Shown here in pieces: positions 10,772-23,012 of a DNA stretch of 64,000 nt. Origin of the DNA: Citrus sinensis (taxonomy: Eukaryota > Streptophyta > Magnoliopsida > Sapindales > Rutaceae); contig NC_068558.1 in assembly GCF_022201045.2 (NCBI RefSeq), forward strand, positions 49,889,501-49,953,500, written 5' to 3'. How positions within the stretch are numbered: position 1 is the stretch's first letter; the number at the start of each line of letters is the position of its first letter. The position numbers and the translations under genes were made by a program. Under the pieces are notes generated by a model. The model did not search any database, had not been told where the DNA came from, and worked only from the letters and a program-made list of their open reading frames with translations.

Positions 10772-13700
10772 GGGTAATTTAGCGCCCACCCCAGATGTTT
10801 TGATATTTCGCACAGCGCACCCAATCTTTCCACCACGTGCACCGCTCACCCATTTCCGTCAATTTGACGGTTAAATCTAATGGGTCTGCTGAAATTTGAT
10901 TAAATAATCACATTGCCTCTAGTTTGAATTAAATTGAGCATGCAAGTATCAGAATACCCCTTACAATTTATCAGATTTTACGTAAAAAACATAAAATATA
11001 TGCAACAGTTTATCTTTTTATTTTAACGATATTTTTTATTACTTGTTTTACTATTTCTTTAAAAAATCAATTCAACCAAAAAAATGAATAAATGAAAATC
11101 ATGATAAATAACAAATAATGCAGTGAAGAATCTAAAACAAAATAGGAAATTTATAAAAATAATATTAAAATTTCTGAATTTCGAAATTGACCCCTTTAAC
11201 TTCTTTATATCATAACTAGTAAAATATAAGTTTTTTTTATATCAAATATCGCTCGTTGCTTTCCACATATTAACAAACTAATATCACTTTTAGAAAATCA
11301 TCAAAACTCATCACCTCATGAAATCACTAAATCACACCCAACAAACTACCAAATTCAGATAAATGTAGCAGTATGCAACTAAAGATAGAATCATTAATTA
11401 GAGGCCAAGAAGTTAAAGTTAGCATATGTTTTAATGTAATGTGGGTCTTTTTAATGTTTTAAGTTTAGGTGTAAGTTTCAAATTGACATGAATTTTTATT
11501 GTAATATTGTTATTTTTCATTCATAAAACAAAAATAGGTTTTTAAAATAATTAGTTTTAGTCGATATAAAAAAATAATTAAAAAAATTCAAGTTAAAACG
11601 AGATTAGAGACAAAAACCAAACCATGAGCAACACACATTTATTGCTGGCGACATTATGTGCGACAGATATCTATCACAATTACAACTATTTAGTTATGTG
11701 CTCCAAAAATAGATGTCTATCACACATACTGTGAAGTATATGCAATAGTTAGATATTTGAAATGTGAAGTATGTTTTAGTTCAAAAAACTAGTATTTTGC
11801 TAGTTATAATAGAAAAAAAATAAAAGATGTCAATTTCAAAAAATCTAAAAAGTTTTGGGGCTACTTTTACAAAAAAATTTATAATGAAAAATTTATGTCT
11901 ACATAACTTTTGAATTTCTTGAAATTTACAAAAAAAAAATCCAAAATTGATTCGTTTATTCGATTAAAAAGAAAGACATTTATAGATTTTCATAAAATGA
12001 CTCTACTACTTTTTTTTTTTTTACCGTCAACTTAATGGCCAAAATGACAGTGTTAGATGCGCTGGGTGGTAATTTTGATCAACATTTGTTTATTCGATTC
12101 AATTCGAAGTGAATTAAATGGTTTTGGATTTGAAAAAAATTGATTCCTTTAATAAATAAATGAATTCAATTTCATTTGTTAATTAAACGAATCAAATTCG
12201 AGTTTGAAGATATTGATCGTTCATTCATTTAGCATTTGTTTAATAAATGCATTGTAAACGAACCCTCTCCCAGCCAGTGAAACAACGAACCCACGACGCA
12301 TCATCTTCGGTGCTGCAGGAGTGTGTTGTCTTGTTAGATTTCCTTTGCGCAGTTCACGCAGAGGGTTCATTGTTTCGCCAACCAGGAGTGGGACAATTCC
12401 CTTTCCCAGTGGCGAGGGGGGAAGGAGGAACGCCCGTTGCGGATTGCGTCCCCCCTTCCGCCACCGGTGATCTCAAATAGTTCGCGAGTCGTTCTACTGG
12501 GCAGGTTTCGACAAATATCCTTTCACATATCTCAAGCCCCTTTACAGTCTTCTCAATGCTCATGTTAATTTCTTTTTGCAGTTTCTATTGATCTCAAGCT
12601 ATGTTAGCTCAACCGTTATTGTTATTTGGATCACAACCAAAATTGAGGTAATATTGAAGTTTTCTGGCACTTTTATTTCTAGTTTTGACATTTTTTTTCT
12701 GGTTTTCTAGTTTATGTTTCTAGTTGTTGGGTTTTGCTTTAGGCACTTTTTTGAACCAAAGCCTTCGTCACCGACAGCAAGCCATTGTTGTCCAAGCCCA
12801 TTAAGCATCTACCACTGTTGCTAGATCGAAGATCAAACTGGTGAAGGGCCCGTTTGAGAGTGTGGAGAGGTAGTTGAGCTGCCAAAGCCTAGCTATTAAA
12901 GTGTTTGGTAACACTTATAGCTGGGTTTTTGCAGCTCAGCAGATTTTTTTCCCCAATTGTAGGTTAAATTACTAAATTAGCCTTACATATTATTCAATTT
13001 CAATTTTATCATCCTCATTTTTAAACTTCATTTCATATCAATATTTTTTTTTTTGTGAAACAAACCCTAAACGCCCATTTTCATCAGCACGATTTCGACT
13101 ATAGCAGTTCTTGATGAGATTCCGACATCGATAATTCTTATCGACACGATTCTAACACCGGCCACTCTCATATGCCTCTGTCAGTGATGCGGTTTCCTTT
13201 ATCCGTTGTTAATTTTTGAGTGCTCCTTTCTCTATTGCATGCAATTTTTCATTTTCTTCCTTTTTGTTCATAATTTGTTGGGGGCTTTTGTTTAGAATAA
13301 ATCGATGGGTAATGGTTCATGCGTGATTTATTTGCTTGTAACCACTGTTTTTATTGTAGTTTTATTTTTGTAATTGCTTTTTATAGACACGCACAACCCC
13401 TGTTCGATGAAATTCCCCTAATAAAAATCCACCTCAAACTTATTTAAGTAGAGTTCACGTCCTAATATTTTAACAAGTTTCAATTTCATCTATATTTACT
13501 TGTGGAATTTGTAATATATAGTATGCACTTATGAGTGGTATAGGTTGTTTTCTTAAAGTTTGAGTTTATGATATCTATTATCTGGGTTGTGTTCATTTGC
13601 CTCAAATCCTGTAATTTTGATTTGAGTTTTCAGTTATTTGTATCATGGCAAATCTCAGACTTTAGATGTATTTCTTGGTTATGATGATTGTTTAGTTGAA

Positions 13701-14660
13701 TTTCTTTGTTTCCTTGTCTGGTTTGTCTTTTGTTGCGTTATACGAATTTTGTAATTAATTACATTTTAATTTGATTATGTTTTATTGTATGAATTTGTAA
13801 AATTTAAAGGTTAATTTGTAAAATTTATTGGTATGCGATGTCAAATGCATGTAAATTCATTTTCTATAATTTGTTTAAAGTAAACGTCGTGACTACTATA
13901 TTTTCAAGGTATTTTATTCTATTGTTGAACAATATGAGACAGTCAAAATTTATTAATTTTTATTGATTAAATTTAATGTTCAGGCTATTAGTATAAGAAA
14001 TTTCACAATAAAATAAAAAGATTGTGTAATTTTCAAGGTATGTTATTATCATATTTTAATTTGAATTTGTACAGTAATAAATTGTAATTTTATGTCAATA
14101 TAAGAATTCGAAGTATGAAAAATAATTTGATTTATTAACAATTAAAAGGAACTGCATCTCCTGCTGACGATCCAGTTCCCGTCATCACTCAATTTTGCTC
14201 CTTTTTTTTGTTGTTGTTGAAACTTTCATATTTTGCCTCTGTCTATGATGGCTTCTCAGTTTGTCTCTATCTATGATGAATTATTTTCTTAATTTTTATA
14301 AACATTTTAATTCTATGATTTGAATTATTTATTTAATTTTTGTAAACGAATTCATATTCAGTTCGATTCGTTGTGGATTAATTTATTATTAAGATAAATG
14401 AATATAAAAAAATTTTAAAATAAATTCGATTCGATTCGATTCGTTTATTAATTCTACTAAATGAATCAAACCGAATATTTGTTTAATAAACGAATTAAAT
14501 CTAAATTCATAAAATTTTGACCCAATTCATTTATGATTTGATTCAAATTCGATTCAGTTATTTATTTTGCCACCTTTTTATGTGCAGTGTACATGATCAG
14601 AACGATGTGGGTGTACAATGCGAAATGCCCAAAAATGTGGGAGTGGACGCTAAATTAACA
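10772..14660. mobile_element. Large non-autonomous DNA transposon, possibly Mutator-like
   Basis: Ends form an imperfect terminal inverted repeat of roughly 45 bp: the left end begins gggtaatttagcgcccaccc and the right end, reverse complemented, begins tgttaatttagcgtccactc. Both continue into a shared ATTTCGCA-containing stretch. The flanks TTTTAATTT (10763-10771) and TTTTAGTTT (14661-14669) match at 8 of 9 bases, like an aged 9-bp target duplication. No transposase frame is visible inside. The interior includes further AT-rich repeated blocks (about 12080-12240 and 14345-14565, in opposite orientation), so it may be a nest of several insertions. Family assignment is an inference. Confidence 0.55.
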
Positions 14661-14955
14661 TTTTAGTTTCACTGAATTTAACCGAGGGCGGAGGCTCTGA
14701 GTTGAATCTTGAATGAATGCCTAATAGAATATAACGGCTACAAAGTTCCAAGGATTAGACAAACGCTGGTAAAACGCAAAATTAGGATTTTAATAAGTAT
14801 TATCCACATTCTAATTTTTAAGTAATCAAGAGAAGAATTTGTTTTCTCATTGTCTTCTGATTTCTGAATTTTTCATTGACGGTGGTGGTTTCCACGCTCG
14901 CACGGTCAGGGAACGTTAAGTGGTATAAAATAAAATAAAAAACTGATAAATCTAC

Positions 14956-17514
14956 ATGGCAGAACAGCACGTATCATTGAAGCGTGTGCAGGTAGCGCAG
15001 CCGAAACACTTGTTCAAACAAACTCAACTACTTGTTACCCTAACACAACACTACTCTCGGATTCTCAACAACTCCAATATGTCATTCTCTAGAATCAACA
15101 GAGCTCGACCACTCCTTGTTCGCTGCATGAGCAATATCCCCGAGAATTCCGTATACGGTGGGCCAAAGCCTCAGAATCCAAACCAGCGAGTAACTCTCAC
15201 GCACCTGAGACAGAAACACAAGAACGGAGAGCCCATTACAATGGTCACCGCCTATGACTATCCCTCGGCGGTGCACCTCGACAGTGCGGGCATTGATATA
15301 TGTTTGGTCGGTGACTCAGCGGCCATGGTCGTTCACGGTCACGACACTACGTTGCCCATCACTCTCGAGGAAATGCTTGTCCATTGCCGCGCTGTTGCTC
15401 GTGGCGCTAAGAGACCGTTACTTGTCGGGGATTTGCCTTTCGGGACTTACGAGTCTAGCACCAATCAGGTACTAACGATTTCTATAGTCTGTTATTTGTT
15501 TCTGTTTTCATTTTTTTTCTACAAAAACTCAAGTTATATCACTTTTTATGTTGCTTTTGTTTCTAATTTATTTGATAATTCAAATTTTATTATTATTAGT
15601 AAGGTGAAATTGAGCCGAGAATTTGAATTACTCATCTCCGGATCAATGAAAATATAAAAGCTACAAAATTTTCTTAATAGTGGTAAAATATATGGACTAA
15701 AAGGCGTTATTGGCTTTATTTTGTTAGAATTGGGCTTAAGTGCGCTATAGTTGGTGATTGTTGCAGTTTCAATGATGAGCAGGCAGTTGATACGGCAGTT
15801 AGGATTTTGAAAGAAGGAGGAATGGACGCTATTAAACTTGAGGGAGGGTCGCCATCACGAATTACAGCAGCAAGAGGAATTGTTGAAGCTGGAATTGCAG
15901 TTATGGGGCATGTGGGACTTACCCCTCAAGCCATTAGTGTTCTTGGGGGATTCAGGCCTCAAGGGAAAAATGTTACTAGTGCTGTCAAGGTCTTCATCTA
16001 AAATTTTGTTTAGTTTTCTAAGTGATTTTTTTTTTTGAAATTTACCTTTACTTTTGTGGGTATTTTGAATTGGTTTTTTTTTTTTTAATCTAGGTTGTGG
16101 AGACTGCTCTGGCTTTGCAAGAAGTCGGATGTTTCTCAGTTGTTTTGGAATGTGTGCCCCCGCCTGTGGCTGCTGCAGCTACATCTGCTCTTCAAATTCC
16201 TACCATTGGCATTGGAGCTGGACCCTTCTGCAGTGGCCAGGTTAGTTTTTTCTAGATTCATTGTCAATGCTGATAATGAAATAGAGGTGTTTACATTTTA
16301 CTTCATTCTTAAATAGACAGTAGGATTATCAGACTAGTTGCTGTAGCGTGCAGTTTTAGATTCAACGATGAGATGAGTCCATTGGCACTGAGTAATCAGT
16401 GCCAGTAGAGGTGAAATCAAGTGTAAAAATAAACTCAAACTTGAGATTGCACCTTGTTCTTGTTTGAGTAAAAGTTGTCCCAGTGAGGAAGAACTGGTTC
16501 CTTTAATGATTATTCGGACAAATGTCTAGAACCATGTGAACTATCAGTAACTTTTGTGCAAGTGTGAGAACTTGTACCTTGTATTTATAGTTGATTAGGT
16601 TTAGGTTCTAGGATTGCAATCTACTAAACATTGGATATGAAGGTTTTTTCTCATAAATTTTGTGGCTCTATCAAATGAACGTTTTATTCGCTGTAAGCAT
16701 CCATTGGATCCTTGAACTTAATGCTAATCAGTTATTATTGAGTAATCTAATCGTCATACTGTTGCATTGCAATTTAAGGAAGCTTGCCCTCAGTTTTCCT
16801 GAGGCTTAGCTTTTTATGAAACTTTAATCGAATTTGTTCATTGATATGATTACCACATTTTTACTTTATTAAAGAAAAATATTTGTTTAGAAGCAAATGC
16901 TACCAATTTAGTGTGGAGAATAATGGAGACACATGGAGGTTGGAAGATTTCTACTCTGTTTTAGTCAGTTCATAGGCAAACTAATATTATTCTAGACTTA
17001 CCATTAGCTCAAATAAGGAGACTAGCCTCTGCATTAATTGATGCCTCTTGTCACGGTAGTTTGTTCAGTTCTTTTTATTACATGGTAATTGAATGGGTCA
17101 GTTTCATTGACTTAAAATCTTATCATCAATGCAGGTGCTAGTTTACCATGATCTTTTAGGGATGATGCAACACCCACATCATGCCAAGGTTAATTTTGAT
17201 TACTTGCCATTCTGATTCATTGATCTTCTCCCTTCTCAATGAATTCTACTTAAGATATAGGTGGCCATACTTTTTTCCAGGTCACTCCGAAGTTCTGCAA
17301 GCAGTTTGCACGTGTTGGAGATGTCATAAACAAAGCTCTATTGGAGTACAAGGAAGAAGTAACAAATGGTTCATTCCCTGGTCCCAGTCACAGCCCTTAT
17401 AAAATGTCTAGTAGTGATTGTAATGGTTTCTTCAATGAGTTACAGAAGCTGGGTTTCGACAAAGCAGCAGCGGTGGCTGCTGAAGCAGCTGAGAAGATTG
17501 ATACAGCTAAATAA
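14956..17514 (+). CDS. PANB: Ketopantoate hydroxymethyltransferase (3-methyl-2-oxobutanoate hydroxymethyltransferase)
   Basis: Catalyses the first committed step of pantothenate (vitamin B5) synthesis: transfer of a hydroxymethyl group from 5,10-methylene-THF to 2-oxoisovalerate. The plant enzymes are mitochondrial. Five exons: 14956-15468, 15783-15989, 16094-16240, 17135-17188 and 17281-17514, all GT-AG, giving 384 aa. Conserved blocks are [54 protein letters not shown] and [18 protein letters not shown]. They cover the TIM-barrel active site, including the metal-ligand Asp residues. A second Met at 15079 ([11 protein letters not shown]) would give 343 aa, closer to other plant enzymes, and begins a typical mitochondrial presequence. 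It may be the true start, although the first ATG has the better context. The Arabidopsis relative, from memory, is PANB2 (At3g61530). Confidence 0.94.
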
Positions 17515-18154
17515 CCTGATGAAGGAAATTCAGCAAGGCAATGAATATGCTCAATCCAGCCAGAGAGCCACTTTCACTCGGCTCCTCTTTCGCTGATTAA
17601 ACAAAGTGTAGAAGCTACAAATAACAGTGGCGTTTTGGGCTGTTTTGGTTGTCTTATGACATTAACTTATTTGATTAGCATGGTTGTAGTTTTTGAACAA
17701 ACTGATATACACAGAATAAATAGATAAAGAAGACGCCGTTACTTATACAATGGCGATACTTTTACCGTATTGATTCTCATCTTCATCCAACAAGTTTGAA
17801 TTTCTTGTAGAAAATTAAAAATCCTACAAAACGGCGATGCTTTGAACCTTGAAATTTACTCAAATATATTATTATATTATCACGTTTCCTGGATACGTCA
17901 AAGTATTAAGCTACAAAATGCTGTGACCGCAGGTTGGCCAGAAAATGACAAAGCATTTAAGCTAAGCTAAATGGTGACTGGCAAAGCGACCGCCTTTTAA
18001 ACCAAGGGCCCAACCAGAAGCCCGAAACTAGAATGGTAAGGCTGAGCCTGAGGCAGTAAAATTCCCCCGAGCATCCCAATGCCGTCAGTCGATAACTGTT
18101 AAAACTGAACCAAAAACCCTCGCGACTGCTCCTGCGCTCATTTTTCCCAACGAA
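17515..18154. other. Short intergenic: KPHMT 3' UTR and PPR promoter
   Basis: About 640 bp between two tandem plus-strand genes. No other gene or repeat is seen. Confidence 0.6.
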
Positions 18155-20428
18155 ATGGAAATGATTCTAACGAAACAACCAAAATTCCTTCTTAAGCGCC
18201 ATCACTTACCCCTCCTCCGCCACTTTTGCACCGAACATAACTCGCCGTTGCCGCAAGTCTCTGAATCATCAATTATAATAACTCAAGCCTTGGACGTCCT
18301 CCTCCAAACCCCAGACAATGAATGGACCTCCTCCCCCCAAATCAAAAACCTCCTCTTCTCTTCGACTTCTCTCTCGCCTCAACTCTTTTTCCAAATCACC
18401 CGCCGCTTCCCCTCCTCTTCACGAGCCCTCTCTTTCTTCAATTTCCTTCAATCCAATTTGCCTACAGAAGCTAACACCTCGTCACTCTCATATGCATATC
18501 AAGCCGTCTTTGAGCTCGCCATTCGTGAACGCATGTCGCCAGAAAGCCTCTTTGACCTTTATAAAGCGTGCAAAGACCAAAACATTCCTCTTTCTATCAA
18601 TTCCGCCACGCTTCTTATTCGCTTCTTTGGCAAGGTTAGTATGTATGATTACTCGCTTCTCGTGTACAATGAACTCGACAACAATTTGAGAAACACACAT
18701 GTGCGCAATGTGTTGATTGATGTTCTGTTGAGATGCGACCATGATCGCGATGCCTTCAATGTGCTCGACGAAATGCTTGACCGAGAATCCCAGTTTCCTG
18801 TTAATGAACTTACTGGGGATATTGTTTTTTATGCATTGATGAGGAGGGAACATGTGAAGAATAGTGTGACTGATGAGGAATTAGTTGGTTTAGTTAGTAA
18901 ATTCGCTGAACATGGTGTTTTTCCTAATGCAGTTTGGTTGACTCAGTTGATTACTAGATTTTGTAGAAAGGGGAAAACTGATGAAGCTTGGGATGTTTTA
19001 CATGTGTTGATGAAGTTCGATGCTCCTTTGGAAGCTGCTTCTTGCAATGCGCTTCTGAATGCTTTAGGTAGGGAGGGAGATTTTAAGAGAATGAATCAAC
19101 TTTTCACGGAGATGAAGGAAAATGATATTGAGCCAAGCGTTGTGACTTTTGGGACTATTATCAACAGATTATGCAAGCTGTATAGGGCGGATGAAGCATT
19201 AGAGGTGTTTGAGAAAATGATTGCAGGAAAAGAAACTGCTGAGATATCTGTTGAGCCAGATGTGATCATTTTTAATACTCTGATTGATGGACTGTGTAAG
19301 GTGGGGAAGCAAGAAGAAGCATTGGGTTTGATTGAACAGATGAGACTGAGACTGCAAAAGGGTTGTATGCCTAATGCTGTTACCTACAATTGCCTAATCA
19401 ATGGGTTTTGTAAATCAGGAAATATTGAGAAGGGGCTAGAGCTTTTTCATCTTATGAAGCAGGAGGGAGTTACACCAAATGTAGTTACTCTTAATACATT
19501 GGTTGATGGCATGTGTAGACATGGAAGAATTAACAGTGCAGTTGAGTTTTTCCAGGAGGTGACGAGGAAAGGTCTATGTGCTAATGCTGTTACTTACACA
19601 ATCTTGATAACTGCTTTTTGTAATGTCAACAATTTTCAAGAGGCAATAAAATGGTTCGATGATATGTCTAGAGCTGGATGCTCTGCTGATTCAGTTGTTT
19701 ACTTTACCTTGATCTCCGGTTTGTGTCAAGCCGGAAGGATGAACGATGCCAGTTTAGTTGTATCAAAGTTAAAAGAAGCTGGGTTCCGCCCTGACATTGT
19801 GTGCTACAATCATTTGATTAGTGGGTTTTGCAAGAAAAAGATGTTGGATAAAGCTTATGAAGTGCTCCAGGAAATGGAGGATATCGGAATGACGCCCAAT
19901 TCTGTCACATATAACACTTTGATTTCCTTTTTGAGCAAATCTGGCAACTTTTCAGCTGCCCGTAGAGTGTTGAAAAAGATGGTTAAGGAAGGTTTGGTGC
20001 CTACTGTTGTTACATATGGAGCTCTAATTCATGCTTTCTGCGTGAATGGCCATGTTGATGAAGCCATGAAGATTTTCAAAGAATTGAGTTCTTCATCAAA
20101 TGTGTCGCCAAACACTGTAATATACAACATTCTCATTGACTCATTGTGCAAGAATAATCAAGTAGAACTTGCTCTTTCTCTAATGGAAGAGATGAAAGTA
20201 AAGGAGGTAAGGCCTAATACTAACACATACAATGCTATGTTTAAAGGCCTCCGTCAGAAGAATATGTTGGATAAAGCATTTAAATTGATGGATAGGATGA
20301 TTGAGCATGCTTGTCATCCTGATTATATATCCATGGAGATTCTTACAGAATGGCTTTCTGAAGCTGGTCAAACAGAAAAGTTGAAGAAGTTTGTACAAGG
20401 ATATGCTGTTTCGGCTGCTCCTGCATAG
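18155..20428 (+). CDS. P-class pentatricopeptide repeat protein, mitochondrial
   Basis: Organellar RNA-binding protein expected to act on specific mitochondrial transcripts (processing, stability or translation); the target cannot be read from the sequence. Intronless, 757 aa. A basic, hydrophobic N-terminus (MEMILTKQPKFLLKRHHLPL) looks like a mitochondrial presequence. At least 13 consecutive 35-residue P-type motifs run from about residue 257 to 745, with repeats such as VTYNCLINGFCKSGNIEKGL and VTYNTLISFLSKSGNFSAAR. No E, DYW or SMR domain follows the array, so it is a pure P-class protein. It lies about 640 bp downstream of PANB on the same strand. This order matches, from memory, At3g61520 next to At3g61530 in Arabidopsis. 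Confidence 0.95.
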   Translation: MEMILTKQPKFLLKRHHLPLLRHFCTEHNSPLPQVSESSIIITQALDVLLQTPDNEWTSSPQIKNLLFSSTSLSPQLFFQITRRFPSSSRALSFFNFLQSNLPTEANTSSLSYAYQAVFELAIRERMSPESLFDLYKACKDQNIPLSINSATLLIRFFGKVSMYDYSLLVYNELDNNLRNTHVRNVLIDVLLRCDHDRDAFNVLDEMLDRESQFPVNELTGDIVFYALMRREHVKNSVTDEELVGLVSKFAEHGVFPNAVWLTQLITRFCRKGKTDEAWDVLHVLMKFDAPLEAASCNALLNALGREGDFKRMNQLFTEMKENDIEPSVVTFGTIINRLCKLYRADEALEVFEKMIAGKETAEISVEPDVIIFNTLIDGLCKVGKQEEALGLIEQMRLRLQKGCMPNAVTYNCLINGFCKSGNIEKGLELFHLMKQEGVTPNVVTLNTLVDGMCRHGRINSAVEFFQEVTRKGLCANAVTYTILITAFCNVNNFQEAIKWFDDMSRAGCSADSVVYFTLISGLCQAGRMNDASLVVSKLKEAGFRPDIVCYNHLISGFCKKKMLDKAYEVLQEMEDIGMTPNSVTYNTLISFLSKSGNFSAARRVLKKMVKEGLVPTVVTYGALIHAFCVNGHVDEAMKIFKELSSSSNVSPNTVIYNILIDSLCKNNQVELALSLMEEMKVKEVRPNTNTYNAMFKGLRQKNMLDKAFKLMDRMIEHACHPDYISMEILTEWLSEAGQTEKLKKFVQGYAVSAAPA

Positions 20429-21530
20429 AGTAGCTGTTGGGCGGCGATGTTAGGATTCTATTGCAATCTGCTGCTCTGATGAGATGAGCTGGCCGTGCCC
20501 CGTTAGGTCGCACACACAAGTTAATTGGAGGCCCCAAAGTGTAATGGGTATTCTTTTAGTGCTTTGAAGCTGCAATTTCAAGGGTTACAAGTCCATGGCA
20601 GATTACATCCTCTCCTTAAAAAGACTCGAGAAAAGAAGCATGCAGATGCTTGTGATGCACGTGATCTAGTTATATGCAATTTCAATTTGTTTACATCTAG
20701 AAAGTTAAATTATTTGTTACTCAATGGTCTTTGACAACAAAGGAAGAGAACCGAAATTGTTAGTATGATGCAAATCTATATTGGAAGGACCAGTGAGAAC
20801 TATTCGTATCGTTTTTCTTCTGTATACATCATCCAGATCTGCTGGTATGAGACCAGATCAAATAGGTGCTGTTGATGATGTTAGAACCGAAATGGTTCAT
20901 TGTTTTGTTAATTTTTTGAGATATAATTTCCGTCCGGGACAGTTAAAAAGAGTAGATTAATCCTAGCCTGTCAAATATTCTATTCCACTAACCTTATATT
21001 ATGAAAGTTCACATTAGGGTATTGATGTGTTGGTCGCTGAGAAACCAACACATGCTTTACCACTCAATTCCCGCTTTTGCCATATAATTAGAGAATTGGC
21101 ACTTTGTCAGTATGCGGCCCGGAATATTGATCTTGCCAAGCCAAGCCGATCCGGTTGACAATATTGTATGTTACTCAGAGACAGTCTCACACACATCGCA
21201 TTCAGATAAAATCAACACCATAGAAAATGAAACTATTCCATCGCCAAGATCATTCCGTTTAGACGTAAATTAGAGAGGGAGAAAAAAAATTGTGGCTACA
21301 CTATTTTACAGGGATAATTTCATTTTGGCCTATCTTTACAAGAGCAAGACTCGCAATGGCGTTAAGGCAGTTACCAATTTGATTCTAACAAAGCTAGAAT
21401 TCTCATTTTCTCCTAAAAGGAAAGTGTATAGATATTTTATATGATATAATTAATATATGTACTCATATATAAAGATATATATTAAAAAAAAAAAACCAAA
21501 GAACCATCAAACGTTGACTTTTCTAGCGAG
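20429..21530. other. Intergenic between the PPR gene and the WRKY22-like gene (convergent 3' ends)
   Basis: Contains the 3' UTRs of two convergent genes. Small frames here lack coding character. Nothing else is recognised. Confidence 0.55.
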
Positions 21531-22080
21531 TCAGATACCACCAGCGGCTGTGGCAGCACTGTTAGCAGCCAAAGGGAGTCCAAAACTGGCCTGAAAATGA
21601 TCTGGCAAACTCTCTTCAGAGCCAAGTCCCTCCAAACCCACAAAGAAATCATCACTGATTCCAACATCTGACACCGCCAGCTCAACTTCCTCTTCATCTT
21701 CGAGCAAATCAATTTCTCTGCTTTCGGTGTTTGTACTCTGGGGTACCGTATCTTCTTCCATGGAGGTTGCCGGAGACAAGGAAGAGAAAGTGGGTTTGGT
21801 TGAGGAAGTTGGGGAAGAGGGTTTGTTTGAGTCGCTGCTGGTGACGGTTTGAGGCGTGAAGGGCTTCTGGCGGGTGCTTCCGGCGAGTGAGTTTCTGTGA
21901 GTGGGAGCTGGGTGGTTGTGCTCTGCCGTATATGTTACTATGAACATACCGGGGTCGGATCTGTTTCGCTCCACTTGTTTCCGGGCCAAGCACCCCTTTG
22001 AACTGCTACATCTGTAATAACCCCTGTTGTTCAAGAATCAAACCCAAAGCTTAATCAATTACCAAACTTGACTGAATCTG

Positions 22081-22119
<39 letters not shown>

Positions 22120-22842
22120 TATAATATGGTAAAAAATAATAATAGTAATATAAAAAAAAATTTATTGGTGAATGAATTTAACAAACCTTGGATAGGGGGA
22201 GCCTTTAATGGGTTTTTGGCCATATTTTCTCCAAGCCCAAACGTCGGAAGAGAGACCTTCAGCTGGGACATGACAAACTCTCTTGAGCTGATTCTTTCTG
22301 TAATAATTAGATAGAAACTATATTAGCACATATGGATACGGGTGTCGTGACAAATTCAATAAATGCTTTTTTTTTTTTTAAAGGCAAAATATAAAGAAAA
22401 TTTACCTTCTTTTGGTTCGAGGAGTTGTGGAACTAGTGACAGAACTAGCATGAGACTGCTTATTATTAGGCTGCTGCTGTTTGAACTGAGTCTGTTCCTT
22501 TGATGATGATGAATTGATAGAAGAAATAGAAGACGAGATGGGTTGACTACTTTTGGGAGAAATAGGCTGAGGAGATTTGGGAAAGAATGGCTTATAAAGT
22601 TCATGCAGCTCTTCAATAGCATTTCTTGCTTCGAAAGGATCGGCCAAGGTGAAAAGATGACCACTGGTTTGTTCACGGCTAAATGGAGAAACCGAAAACC
22701 AAGATTGAATTTTAGTAGTATCTAAATCATCCTTGAAACTTGTGGTGGTACTTGTGGTGGTGGCTGTAGTTGTTGTAACGGTGGCGTTAACGGAGCTGTT
22801 GCAGCCTCTGACCACCGCATGCAGATCCCAGTCAACTTCCAT
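21531..22842 (-). CDS. WRKY22-like: Group IIe WRKY transcription factor (WRKY22/29-like)
   Basis: Nuclear W-box-binding factor; Arabidopsis WRKY22 and WRKY29 act in MAPK-dependent immunity. Three exons: 22842-22406, 22297-22187 and 22023-21531, giving 346 aa. The N-terminus [14 protein letters not shown] is the signature of the WRKY22 clade. A Thr-rich stretch (about 20-35) and a Ser/Gln-rich region precede a basic RTKRRKNQLKR segment. WRKYGQK lies at about 168-174, followed by C-x5-C ... H-x-H, the group IIe spacing. The intron 2 position inside the WRKY domain is standard. The C-terminus is acidic ([19 protein letters not shown]), a likely activation domain. Somewhat longer than Arabidopsis WRKY22. 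Confidence 0.94.
22082..22117. repeat. (AT)n microsatellite in WRKY22-like intron 2
   Basis: About 18 uninterrupted AT units within the intron that splits the WRKY domain. Expected to be length-variable. Confidence 0.92.
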
Positions 22843-23000
22843 GGCTCTTCGCTAGCCTTCAAGAGACAAAAGCGCTGTGAATCTGTACCCTCTCGTCTGG
22901 TACTTCTGTTAAGAGAAAGGAAAAGGGAAAGAGACAGAGACAAAAGAAGGCGCTGACTTTTGAGGGATAGAATAAGAGTGGTGTAATAAGTGGGGAAACT

Positions 23001-23012
23001 GTTATATATAAT
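23001..23012 (-). promoter_or_regulatory. Candidate TATA box of the WRKY22-like gene
   Basis: On the minus strand the sequence reads gattatatataac about 165 bp upstream of the start codon, followed by a CT-rich leader on the gene strand. Position and context fit a core promoter. No transcript evidence. Confidence 0.45.

Noticed and set aside
12247-12563. Overlapping plus and minus frames within the large transposon-like block
   Set aside because: No recognisable transposase or host domain, and the two strands mirror each other.
18488-18853. Minus-strand open frame of 121 codons
   Set aside because: Shadow frame inside the intronless PPR gene; no domain.
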